Assembly (NCBI GenBank): GCA_937120535.1
Contig: CAKZJX010000120.1
Span: 19,098 to 83,097 of the forward strand
Source: an uncultured Anaerolineae bacterium
Lineage (GTDB): Bacteria; Chloroflexota; Anaerolineae; Anaerolineales; Villigracilaceae
DNA: 64,000 nucleotides
Reading direction: 5' to 3'
The notes under the pieces were generated by a model that did not search any database, was not told the origin of the DNA, and worked only from the letters and a program-made list of their open reading frames with translations. Shown one piece after another: positions 37,433-45,263 of this stretch. The translations under genes were made by a program, and so were the position numbers. Every line of letters begins with the position of its first letter. The stretch's first letter is position 1.

Positions 37433-38122
37433 CTAGGGTGATTTGGAGGGCAGAACATACCTGAGAACCACTCCTCCATCGGGATGAACCTGGCTGTCCA
37501 CCAAGCGCAATGGAATGGCCTGTTCACGCGCCAAACCGCTCCCCATGGCCGGGGTAGGCGCCGTTGCACCCCCGAAGATCATGGGTGCAATGTACACGTT
37601 CCATTCGTCCACCAAGCCCAAGCGGAGCAACTCGAAATTGAGCGTGCCGCCCCCCTCCACCATCAGTCGTCGTACACCGAATTCCCAAAGCGTAGCCAAT
37701 GCCTGAGATAGGTCCACGCGTGGCCCAGGGTGAACGAACACGTCTACGCCGCGAGCGCGCAGGCGTTCCAGCTGATCGGCCGGCGTGCTGGTCGTAGTAA
37801 AGATGAGGATGCGCGCTGGGCCGGCGGTGAGGAACGCCGAATCGGGGCGAATGCGGGCCTGACTAACCACACCTACCTTGATCGGGTTGGGAGGCAAGCC
37901 ACGAGCGACGCGCTCCGCTCGCAGCGCTTCGCTCTTGACGGTGAGTTTAGGGTCCTCATCCAGCAAAGTTCGTCCTCCTACCATGATGGCGTCTGATTCA
38001 GCCCGCAACCGATCCACGCGCTCCTTGTCTAGGACGGACGAGATGGTTGCCCCCTTACGTTCCCAGGTATCTATCTTGCCATCGGCCGTTGCCGCAACGT
38101 TCACGAAGACAAAGGGTCTCAT
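37433..38122 (-). CDS. RibD C-terminal-type pyrimidine reductase
   Basis: The 229-residue protein matches the reductase half of RibD: FVFVNVAATADGKIDT, AIMVGGRTLLDEDPKLTV, MVEGGGTLNFELLRLGLVDEWNVYIAPMIFGG. It reduces a ribosylaminopyrimidine with NADPH; the deaminase half is absent, so the deaminase must be encoded elsewhere. The start at 38122 is chosen by homology (MRPFVFVNVA); GTG at 38176 and ATG at 38134 are alternatives. No FMN riboswitch is seen upstream. Confidence 0.85.
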   Translation of the reverse strand: MRPFVFVNVAATADGKIDTWERKGATISSVLDKERVDRLRAESDAIMVGGRTLLDEDPKLTVKSEALRAERVARGLPPNPIKVGVVSQARIRPDSAFLTAGPARILIFTTTSTPADQLERLRARGVDVFVHPGPRVDLSQALATLWEFGVRRLMVEGGGTLNFELLRLGLVDEWNVYIAPMIFGGATAPTPAMGSGLAREQAIPLRLVDSQVHPDGGVVLRYVLPSKSP

Positions 38123-38204
38123 CCCCATAAGCATACTGCGTCCAGGGCAAAACTGGAAGGGGGTGTCTATTGGCACAACTGGCCGTGGGGTGTTTCAAAG
38201 CCGC

Positions 38205-38218
38205 GTTCTCAAGAGAAC
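38205..38218. promoter_or_regulatory. Inverted repeat in the ribD-nrfH intergenic region
   Basis: GTTCTC-AA-GAGAAC, 6-bp perfect arms, between the two divergent genes. A possible operator for the minus-strand riboflavin genes; no direct evidence. Confidence 0.3.
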
Positions 38219-38247
38219 ATGCAATCACCCTCTTTAGTCGAATTCTT

Positions 38248-38289
38248 TGCGACTTAAGTCACAGATATCTCAGGTTGTTCACTTAAAAT
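38248..38289 (+). promoter_or_regulatory. CRP/FNR-like site and -10 box of nrfHA
   Basis: TGCGACTTAAGTCACA (38248-38263) matches the CRP-family consensus TGTGA-N6-TCACA at all but one position. TAAAAT (38284-38289) is a likely -10. With a start near 38297 the site is centred at about -41.5, the class II activator position. There is no good -35, as expected for an activated promoter. Control by a CRP/FNR-family protein fits the anaerobic role of nrfHA. Confidence 0.6.
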
Positions 38290-38320
38290 TACGTTAGCGT
38301 TGCAAATACAGGTGATGCCT

Positions 38321-38824
38321 ATGAAAATCCGATCCCTTTCCCTTCCCGTTGCAATTGCCGTTGCTGCGTTTGTGGTTGCCATGGGAATATTTGCCCGGAC
38401 AACCGATACAATGGCCTATCTCGGGGCCCAACCGGAAACCTGCAACAACTGTCACGTCATGCATTCGGTGTACGAAGGATACTATCACGCTGCTCATGCT
38501 CGTTGGGCAACCTGCTCAGATTGTCACCTGCCCCACAACAACCCGATCGCCCATTACCTCGAAAAAGGACGGCAAGGTCTTCACGATGTATACGTTTTTA
38601 GCACTGGACAAACACCGATCGCGATTCGGGCCAAAGAACGATCCAAAGCCATCATTCAGGAAAATTGCCTGCGTTGTCATGCGCAGACGGTAGACGTCAT
38701 GCTGATGGCCGGCCCGCAACCCTTCGAACGTTTCTGTTGGGAGTGCCATCGCAACGTCGCCCATGGCCCTCGTGGCCTCACCTTAGCGCCCTATCAAGAT
38801 GCATCCCTTTATCCATCTCGATGA
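38321..38824 (+). CDS. nrfH: Cytochrome c nitrite reductase small subunit (NrfH)
   Basis: The 167-residue NapC/NirT-family protein passes electrons from menaquinol to NrfA. An N-terminal membrane anchor (about 5-25) is followed by four haem motifs: CNNCH (41-45), CSDCH (65-69), CLRCH (116-120) and CWECH (139-143). The start at 38321 is chosen because AGGTG lies 8 nt upstream; an ATG 6 nt earlier is too close to it. It is 12 nt before nrfA. Confidence 0.93.
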   Translation: MKIRSLSLPVAIAVAAFVVAMGIFARTTDTMAYLGAQPETCNNCHVMHSVYEGYYHAAHARWATCSDCHLPHNNPIAHYLEKGRQGLHDVYVFSTGQTPIAIRAKERSKAIIQENCLRCHAQTVDVMLMAGPQPFERFCWECHRNVAHGPRGLTLAPYQDASLYPSR

Positions 38825-38836
38825 GGAGAATGATCT

Positions 38837-40192
38837 ATGCAACCAAAACACACCACCTTTCTTCTTGTGGGTATCATTATCGTGCTGGCAGCCATCCTGG
38901 TTGGCATGTTGGTATATGTGCGCAACCAACCTGTTCAACCCCGCACCTTCCAGCCTCTGGTTGAGATCCAGCCCATGGAGCCGGATTCATCCGTTTGGGG
39001 GATCAACTTCCCGAACCAGTGGAATTCCTTTCAGAAAACAGCCGCGAACAATATTGCGACCACTTACGGCGGCTCATCGCAGCTCTCATGGTTGGAGCGC
39101 GACCCACGTCAACTGATTTTGTTCAAGGGCATGCCCTTCAGCAGAGACTACAACGAAGACCGCGGCCATGCCAACTCGCTGATCGATCTTCGTCACACGA
39201 AGCGCCTCAACCTGAACCCTGAGGATCCCAAACGCAGCCCCGGCACCTGCTACTCGTGCAAGACCGCCGACGCGCCCAGGCTATGGGCCGAGATGGGCAC
39301 GACCGAGTTTTACAAGACGTTCTTTGGCGATTTGGGTCAGCAAGTCAACCATCCCGTCGGCTGTGCTAACTGTCACGAGGCCGGCACCATGCGTCTGATC
39401 GTCACCAACCCGGCGCTGGAAGAGGCCCTACAAGCCCAGGGCAAAGATTGGACTACCTTCTCCCGTCAGGAAATGCGTTCCATAGTGTGTGCCAACTGCC
39501 ATGTGGAATACTACTTTGAAGGTCCGGGCAGATACCTGGTCTTCCCCTGGAGCCGAGGCACAACCGTCGAAGAGATGTGGGAATACTACGAAAATGAGCT
39601 GGTGAACGGCGAGAAGTTTGCCGATTGGGTCTACCCCGACACCCAGACGCGGATGATCAAGGTACAACATCCCGAATACGAACTCTTCACAGCTTCCTCC
39701 ACCCATTACAACGCCGGCCTGGCATGCGCCGATTGCCACATGCCCTACGTTCGCGATGGCGCCGCAAAATACTCCAGCCACGATGTCAAAAGCCCGCTGC
39801 TCATGCCTGAGCTCTCCTGTGGCCAATGTCATAGCGACGTTCAATATGTGGTGCGGCGTGTCAACCTGATCCAAGACCAGGTGTACAACACCAAAATCGC
39901 CGCTGAAGACGCCATCGTAGATGCAATCAACGCCCTGGCAGCCGCCTCGGCCAACCCCAACGCCGACCCGGCCCTACTTGAACAAGCGCGCCTGCTCCAT
40001 CGCCGGGCCCACTTCTATTGGGACTTCATCTCTGCTGAAAACTCCATGGGATTCCACAACCCCGAATACGCTCTAAAAATCCTGGCCGAGGCCACCAACT
40101 TTGCCCGTCAAGCGCAGATGCTGGCCGCTCAAGCGGTGAACGACGTCTCGCTGCTAAAGACGGGAACGTTCTATCAACAAGGAAATCCTTAG
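38837..40192 (+). CDS. nrfA: Ammonia-forming cytochrome c nitrite reductase (NrfA)
   Basis: The 451-residue protein reduces nitrite to ammonium with six electrons outside the membrane. An N-terminal signal anchor (about 8-28) precedes five haem sites: the catalytic CYSCK (138-142, Lys as ligand), then CANCH (176), CANCH (218), CADCH (297) and CGQCH (328). THYNAGLACADCHMPYVR and the C-terminal helices (RRAHFYWDFISAENSMGFHNPEYA) are typical. No haem-lyase gene is next to it. Confidence 0.95.
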   Translation: MQPKHTTFLLVGIIIVLAAILVGMLVYVRNQPVQPRTFQPLVEIQPMEPDSSVWGINFPNQWNSFQKTAANNIATTYGGSSQLSWLERDPRQLILFKGMPFSRDYNEDRGHANSLIDLRHTKRLNLNPEDPKRSPGTCYSCKTADAPRLWAEMGTTEFYKTFFGDLGQQVNHPVGCANCHEAGTMRLIVTNPALEEALQAQGKDWTTFSRQEMRSIVCANCHVEYYFEGPGRYLVFPWSRGTTVEEMWEYYENELVNGEKFADWVYPDTQTRMIKVQHPEYELFTASSTHYNAGLACADCHMPYVRDGAAKYSSHDVKSPLLMPELSCGQCHSDVQYVVRRVNLIQDQVYNTKIAAEDAIVDAINALAAASANPNADPALLEQARLLHRRAHFYWDFISAENSMGFHNPEYALKILAEATNFARQAQMLAAQAVNDVSLLKTGTFYQQGNP

Positions 40193-40216
40193 CCGATCGC
40201 TTGCCAACAAACAGAT

Positions 40217-40252
40217 GGGCTCTCTTCGAACCAGGAGAGCCCGTTTTCATTT
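40217..40252 (+). terminator. Terminator of nrfHA
   Basis: GGGCTCTC (40217-40224) and GAGAGCCC (40235-40242) form an 8-bp GC-rich stem with a 10-nt loop, followed by GTTTTCATTT. It lies 24 nt after nrfA. It may also stop the convergent minus-strand transcript. Confidence 0.8.
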
Positions 40253-40315
40253 ATCGAAGGACCATCACTATCTTGCTATCACACCCCTCAAGACACTTTC
40301 CTACTTTCCCTAAGA

Positions 40316-41968
40316 TTATTCTTCGCTCTCCGGGTCCTCTTCGGGCGGTTGATCGGAGCGGATACGGCGCTTCAGATGCTCTGGCCAACGAGAGAGGCCC
40401 TCGGCCGGCAGCAGCAAGGGGCCTGGCGAGCCCGTATGGGTCAGCAAATCTCGGCTGCGGCAATTCAAGACGGCCTTGGCCGCCTCGAAGCCCGAAGCGG
40501 TCGCGCCGGCCACCCCATGGCTAAGCGTGCTGGCGCCACACAAGAACAACCCCTCGAACTCGGTGCGCGTCGCAAATGCCCAGGGTCCCACCTGAGAGGG
40601 ACGTTTATCTATCCCATACAAATTGCCGCGAGTCGCGTTCAAATAATGCTCGTTCGTCAAAGGCGTTCCCAGGCTATAAAACACAATGTGCTTGCTCAGG
40701 CCCGAAATACGTCGCTCCAAGCCACGCACCATACGCCAAGCCAGATCCTCCTTGAGCGCTTCGTATTCGGCCGGCCGGGCTCCGTGTTGCGAAGATGCCC
40801 ACCGTTGAAACGCCTCGTAGCTCACAAAGGCAAACGCCTCGCAGGTATGATGTCCACTGTGCATCTTAGACGGATCCTTCAACGTCGTGACCGTCAAAAA
40901 CATCCCGGCAGGCGTCTCCTGGCGCAGCAAGGCGTCGGTCAACCCATCTCGATAGATGGCATCCACATTGGCGTGGTCGTAATACCACATGTTCCCTGAG
41001 TCCAGGCCAGCGGCCCGCAGGTCCATATCCGTCGCAAAGAACAAACTCACACACGAAGTAGAGTAATGGACCGAATCCACCTTACGCCGTAAGCCAGGCG
41101 AGAGATGCTCCCGTCCGATCAGGATACCGAAGGTGACTTCCGGATCAGCATTTGAAACCACCGCCCGAGCGCGGATCTCTTCCCCCGACTCAAGCGCCGC
41201 CCCGATCACCTTCTTGCCTTCGATCAGGATACGCTTCACGCGCGTCCCTAGCCGGATCTGTCCACCATGGCGCTTCAACGCCCGAACAAACGCCCTGGGG
41301 ATGATAAACGCCCCGCCCAGCGGATAGTAGCCGCCCTCCAAATAGTGGTGCATGATCCCCGCCTGCACAAACGCCGACACCTGTGAAGGCGGCAGGCCAT
41401 GGTCGCCTGACTGCCCGGCCAGCACCCCGCGCAACACCGGATCGCCCACGAAAGCGTTGATCAGATCGGCGCCGGTCGCTCGCGCCCACTTCCACAGCCG
41501 GCCGGCGCTGCGTACTGTTTGCAGCGGCTGATCCAGTCGACGCAACCACCTCAGCCCTTCCATCATCGTGACCACCTCGTTCACATAGGCCCGAATGCCC
41601 TCTGCTTCATGGGGAAAGTGGCGTTGCAACTCCTCGATCAACCGCTCCTTGCCCTTGGGAAAGTCTACTCGTTTCTCTCCGACCACGATATGGTCGTACC
41701 CATCGGGATTCAACTCCACAAACGCCAAATCCTGAGAGAGGCCTAGCCCGTCATAGATGCGGCGCAGCGGCCCACCCTCGTGCAGTCCGCCGATGTAGTG
41801 TACCCCTGGGCTAAAGCGATAGCCGCCCAAGGTGAACGAGTGCGTCCACCCGCCCGGACGATCATGCTGCTCCAGGACCAACACCTTCTGGCCGGCCTGA
41901 GCCAAGGCGACGGCGGCTGTCAACCCGCCAGCCCCAGAGCCGATGACGATGACATCATAATCGGCCAT
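40316..41968 (-). CDS. FAD-dependent phytoene-desaturase / retinol-saturase-like oxidoreductase
   Basis: The 550-residue protein has an N-terminal dinucleotide fold VIVIGSGAGGLTAAVALAQAGQKVLVLEQHDRPGG and the C-terminal FAD-contact LFLCGASTLSHGVAGATASGFEAAKAVL. Middle features (FSPGVHYIGGLHEGGPLRRIYDGLGL; YYPLGGAFIIPRAFVRALKRHGGQIRLGTRVKRI) fit the CrtISO/RetSat branch rather than true CrtI. It acts on a hydrophobic polyene or isoprenoid. No carotenoid genes are next to it. It lies downstream of the sortase and a small membrane peptide. Confidence 0.83.
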   Translation of the reverse strand: MADYDVIVIGSGAGGLTAAVALAQAGQKVLVLEQHDRPGGWTHSFTLGGYRFSPGVHYIGGLHEGGPLRRIYDGLGLSQDLAFVELNPDGYDHIVVGEKRVDFPKGKERLIEELQRHFPHEAEGIRAYVNEVVTMMEGLRWLRRLDQPLQTVRSAGRLWKWARATGADLINAFVGDPVLRGVLAGQSGDHGLPPSQVSAFVQAGIMHHYLEGGYYPLGGAFIIPRAFVRALKRHGGQIRLGTRVKRILIEGKKVIGAALESGEEIRARAVVSNADPEVTFGILIGREHLSPGLRRKVDSVHYSTSCVSLFFATDMDLRAAGLDSGNMWYYDHANVDAIYRDGLTDALLRQETPAGMFLTVTTLKDPSKMHSGHHTCEAFAFVSYEAFQRWASSQHGARPAEYEALKEDLAWRMVRGLERRISGLSKHIVFYSLGTPLTNEHYLNATRGNLYGIDKRPSQVGPWAFATRTEFEGLFLCGASTLSHGVAGATASGFEAAKAVLNCRSRDLLTHTGSPGPLLLPAEGLSRWPEHLKRRIRSDQPPEEDPESEE

Positions 41969-42104
41969 GATTTTCCCTAGGCAAGGTGCTACGTCTGGCG
42001 ATCGTCGTGCCCTTTCTCAGAGCGAAGAGGCACATCGGTTGCGGTGGCCACAGGACCGTGGTGGACATCTTGTGGGCCGGCCTAGGCCCCTAGAGCCGCT
42101 CCGC

Positions 42105-42275
42105 CTATCGCAAAAAGAACGAGAGCACAATCAGCACCACAAAGAACGTGCCGGCCAGCATTCCAATGCGCTTCAGATCGCGCTTTACATCGCTATAGTC
42201 CGGCTTAAACTCCACCGTGCTCTGAACAGCAGGAACCGCTGCGCGACGAACACGAGCGCGCTTCGATTTGGGCAT
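42105..42275 (-). CDS. 56-residue basic single-pass membrane peptide
   Basis: This short frame reads MPKSKRARVRRAAVPAVQST and continues through a charged stretch to one hydrophobic helix (about residues 38-54), ending LSFFLR. A strong AAGGAGG site lies 5 nt upstream of the ATG at 42275. The basic N-terminus should stay inside. I do not recognise the family. It begins 21 nt after the sortase stop and is likely cotranscribed with it. The RBS and topology make it a real gene. Confidence 0.7.
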   Translation of the reverse strand: MPKSKRARVRRAAVPAVQSTVEFKPDYSDVKRDLKRIGMLAGTFFVVLIVLSFFLR

Positions 42276-42296
42276 GCAGACCTCCTTAAAAGCATG

Positions 42297-43187
42297 TTAG
42301 GGTTTCAAGCGGGCGAACACGACAATGCGATGGGTGTTCACCATGTAAGGATAACAGGAAATCAACGTTAGAGTCGGATTGGCAGTGGGAGCCATCACTT
42401 CTACTTGGGTCGGCTCCACGATGGCCGAACCGGTGACCAAGTATACATATTGCCGGTGTCGGGTGTAGAGGATAACCTCATCGCCGGGGACCAAGCGGTC
42501 GAGATGGCGAAAGATTTGGCCATACACATCGTTGTGAGCCGAGAGCACCACATTGCCCCGTTCGCCGGGGTTGGCCGAGCCGATGTGTTGTCCCACGCCT
42601 TTTTTCAATTGTTCCCATCCATCGCCCTGCACCACCGGCGCGTCCACATCAATGGCCGGGATACGAATGCGGATGGCCTGATCGGGTCCCGGCGTAGGGA
42701 TGGGAACCGACGCCAGGGATTGTACCAGAGGCCGCAGGTGTTCGGGGATTTCGGCATCGTTGGGGCGGGTGTTGCCTTGGGCGTCGGGTGGTGTGTGACC
42801 CGAGGGCAAGACCACAGCCGTCACCAAGGGAGTAGGGAGAGGGGGGTCGGGCGCCAGGGCGGCGACGACTTCGCGGTTCAAGTCTTGCACAATCCCCAAT
42901 CCGCTGATCAAGACGCCCACCAACCCCAGGACCGCCAGGATTTCCACCATCAGCAGCAGACGATCGGCCCATTGGCGGAGCGGCGATCGCTCGGGACCGG
43001 CCGGCCCCGCCAGGGGGAGGGATGCGCCCGGGTCGGCCGCAACCGGTTCGAGGTCCGGCATGGCCACTACGCGCCCAGTACGGCGGAAGAGTTCAATGCG
43101 GTCATGGCGCTCCTTGCGTCGTTTTTCGATCAGCAAGCGGCGCAGTTCTTCCACGCTCAGATCGTCGGGAGTCTTCCGGCGGGCCAT
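42297..43187 (-). CDS. Sortase (class D/E-like transpeptidase)
   Basis: The 296-residue protein has a basic cytoplasmic N-terminus (1-75), a transmembrane helix (about 76-98), a Pro-rich linker, and a sortase domain (about 170-296) with catalytic His218 in LSAHND, Cys278 in TLISCYPY and Arg287 in NTHRIVV. It cleaves a sorting signal and links surface proteins to an acceptor outside the cell. No LPXTG-type substrate is seen nearby. Confidence 0.9.
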   Translation of the reverse strand: MARRKTPDDLSVEELRRLLIEKRRKERHDRIELFRRTGRVVAMPDLEPVAADPGASLPLAGPAGPERSPLRQWADRLLLMVEILAVLGLVGVLISGLGIVQDLNREVVAALAPDPPLPTPLVTAVVLPSGHTPPDAQGNTRPNDAEIPEHLRPLVQSLASVPIPTPGPDQAIRIRIPAIDVDAPVVQGDGWEQLKKGVGQHIGSANPGERGNVVLSAHNDVYGQIFRHLDRLVPGDEVILYTRHRQYVYLVTGSAIVEPTQVEVMAPTANPTLTLISCYPYMVNTHRIVVFARLKP

Positions 43188-43196
43188 CGCTATTGG

Positions 43197-43202
43197 ATTA
43201 TA
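43197..43202 (-). promoter_or_regulatory. -10 box for a near-leaderless sortase transcript
   Basis: TATAAT reads on the minus strand only 9 nt before the sortase ATG, so transcription should start at or within about 3 nt of the start codon. No -35 is evident. Confidence 0.5.
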
Positions 43203-43631
43203 CCTTCTTTAGGACGCTTCGACGGCGGATCGCAAGATGGGGTTTTGTGTTATTCTTCCGTAGCCTGGAAAGTGGAGTGGACAAGAGGAACGTCTCGGCA
43301 GCGGGCGCGCCAGCCGAATGGCTCCAGCCTCAACACGTCGTCCCTGGGCGGGTGGTTCTCTATTTGCTTGGTGGACGGCACAGGATTCGGGTTTGCCGCA
43401 CCGCTCACCCAAGCATGGCGACCAGGCAGCCAAGGATGGACACGCAGGGAGGGGCTTGGATAGATGAGCGGGGAGGGAAAGCCGTGGTGCGGGCGCAAGA
43501 GGGCCTGAATCGGGAGGTGCGTCGCCCAGTACGCCGGCGGGCCCAGGAGGATTACCAAGCTCATCGGGCCACCTGCCGAACGCGCCATGTGGTCCAGTCG
43601 TTCTTTGTAGCTCAGGTCGCTCGAATTCTTG

Positions 43632-43637
43632 TATAAT
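43632..43637 (+). promoter_or_regulatory. -10 box for a near-leaderless lipoprotein transcript
   Basis: TATAAT ends 7 nt before the ATG at 43645. Transcription would begin on the start codon, giving a leaderless mRNA; consistent with no Shine-Dalgarno sequence there. Confidence 0.5.
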
Positions 43638-43644
43638 CCCCCGC

Positions 43645-44265
43645 ATGTCTCGTGTTCTCGCTTTCCTAATCATGCTGTTATTGGCTACAGGTTGCGCTGC
43701 CCGGCCAACGCTCGACCCAAACCTACGGATTCAAACTGCTGTCGCTTCTACGCTAGCTGCCTTGCCGAGCCCAACGACGATCCATAGCCGAACTCCCCAG
43801 CCCACAGCAACTCCCTTCTCTCTGAATGGCTTGTTCTGCGAATACCGTTTCTGTATTGGCCATCCACCCGAGATGCCGTTCTATGACGTGGTCGCTAAGC
43901 AGAACCCGAATTCGCCTTTGGCCAGCACCTACGAGAACGGCATCCTGGCAGCACACACTCCGGCGTTGTTCATTCAACTGATCTGGCAACATGCGCCTGG
44001 CGGAAGCGACCCGACTTTTTTGATCGAACTTCTGCTCGAAGACGGTCTGGACACCCGCCTCGGAAATTACGAGACTCGGCAGATCAACCAATGGAATGTG
44101 GTCTTCAGCCCGATCACCACGACGGCCTCGCCTCTCCTCCCTTTCGGCGGGGTGGCTGGCTGGATGTGTGGCGACCGCGCCTTTGCCTGGAAGACGTATA
44201 CCCCTCAAGGCAATCTGGCCGAAGGTCTGTTGCGAGAGGCGGTTGCCCGTTTTCGGTGTGAGTAA
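43645..44265 (+). CDS. Small hypothetical lipoprotein
   Basis: The 206-residue protein has a lipoprotein signal with lipobox ATGC (Cys17), a Thr/Pro-rich linker (about 30-58) and a globular domain with four Cys (FCEYRFCIG at 68-76, MCGD and FRCE near the end) that could form disulphides outside the cell. No family recognised. Confidence 0.75.
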   Translation: MSRVLAFLIMLLLATGCAARPTLDPNLRIQTAVASTLAALPSPTTIHSRTPQPTATPFSLNGLFCEYRFCIGHPPEMPFYDVVAKQNPNSPLASTYENGILAAHTPALFIQLIWQHAPGGSDPTFLIELLLEDGLDTRLGNYETRQINQWNVVFSPITTTASPLLPFGGVAGWMCGDRAFAWKTYTPQGNLAEGLLREAVARFRCE

Positions 44266-44563
44266 CAGAGGCCGGCCCAAATGGCAGCTTGTGGAGCTTC
44301 GACCTATCGTATGTGAGCGCTCCGAGCCGTGGCAGGCGGCGGCTTTCTGCGGGGAGCCGGCCCGGGGGGTTCGCTCGGCTCGGAGGCGTCCCGCCATGCT
44401 CTTCACGCAGGAAGGGTGGCCTGCGCTGCTGACCCCCTTGGAAATAATCTAGACGATAGCGCAACTGGGGTTGGAAAGCTAGAAAGCTCCCACCACGAGG
44501 GCGATGCAGCGGGAGGATACAGCCGGCTAGAGGTTCAAGGATGGGACGAGGGGGCGAGGGCCC
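44266..44563. other. Convergent intergenic region with a long GC-rich hairpin
   Basis: CTCCGAGCCG (44320-44329) and its exact complement CGGCTCGGAG (44376-44385) form a 10-bp stem around 46 nt that can fold further. No T-run follows on either strand, so it is not a standard terminator. Nothing else supported. Confidence 0.45.
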
Positions 44564-45103
44564 TTATTCCACGTCGAGGATGCCTTCGATCTTGTGTAGG
44601 TTGACGAATTGATGACAGGCTTGGATCAGCTCCGGCGAGGTCAGGCGATCGGGTCCGATCACTTTGACCACCTTGCCCATGCTGCATAGATAGTCCACCA
44701 GGGCTTTGAAGTCGCCATCGCCGCTCACCAGGACGATTTCATCGAGATGAGTCGCCTGACTGAGGATCTCTATTGCCATTTCCAGGTCCATGTTGGCCTT
44801 GATCGAACCATCCGGCAGTTTGCGTAGGGGCTTGGAGATCACCCGATAGCCGATTAATCCCAGGGCGCTAAGAAAGGAGTACTGGCCTTCATTGTCCGGA
44901 TCGTAGGACATGAACGCGGTCAGGGTTACCAGGGCACCGTTTTCTAGGAGAAAGTCTCGCAGGCGATGAAAGTTGAGCTTTCCACGACCGTAGATGGTTT
45001 TGGTTGTCAGATAAATATTCTGAACGTCAACAAACACACCGACTCGTTTCATAAAAGGCAAATTCTGCTCCTTATCTCTACGAATGCTTTTTGGGGTAGA
45101 CAT
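44564..45103 (-). CDS. NYN-domain (LabA/DUF88-like) PIN-fold protein
   Basis: The 179-residue protein has the acidic pattern of NYN ribonuclease-like folds: VGVFVDVQNIYL (Asp and Asn of site 1), ANMDLEMAIEIL, and IVLVSGDGDFKALVDYLCSMGKVVKVIG. These place three or four Asp for one metal. Likely an RNA nuclease or binding protein. An ATG at 45052 (MKRVGV) is an alternative start that fits the domain edge. Confidence 0.85.
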   Translation of the reverse strand: MSTPKSIRRDKEQNLPFMKRVGVFVDVQNIYLTTKTIYGRGKLNFHRLRDFLLENGALVTLTAFMSYDPDNEGQYSFLSALGLIGYRVISKPLRKLPDGSIKANMDLEMAIEILSQATHLDEIVLVSGDGDFKALVDYLCSMGKVVKVIGPDRLTSPELIQACHQFVNLHKIEGILDVE

Positions 45104-45263
45104 GTGGATATTCTATCAGCACTATCTTTGCGCTTTTAGTTTCAGATCACCATATGTGCCGGATCGAGCCGTCACCCAACGCCAGATATGGAACGGAAAC
45201 CCAAAAGTGCAAACATTGGGGTATCAGTTCAGGCTCTTTTTTTGCGGTTGAATAAGGGACAAG

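Larger units (their letters stand above)
43188..43644. other. Divergent intergenic region, GC-rich centre of unknown nature
   Basis: The centre (about 43205-43625) is GC-rich with several overlapping frames on both strands, none with recognisable domains or a good ribosome binding site. No tRNA, RNase P, SRP or tmRNA signature is seen. -10 boxes lie at both ends. Confidence 0.4.

Noticed and set aside
38123..38320. FMN riboswitch before the riboflavin genes
   Set aside because: None of the conserved RFN stretches is present in the roughly 200-nt divergent spacer.
43250..43588. A minus-strand frame of 112 codons (MARSAGGPMSL...)
   Set aside because: Pro/Arg-rich composition typical of chance frames in GC-rich DNA, no ribosome binding site and no recognisable family; left as unassigned.
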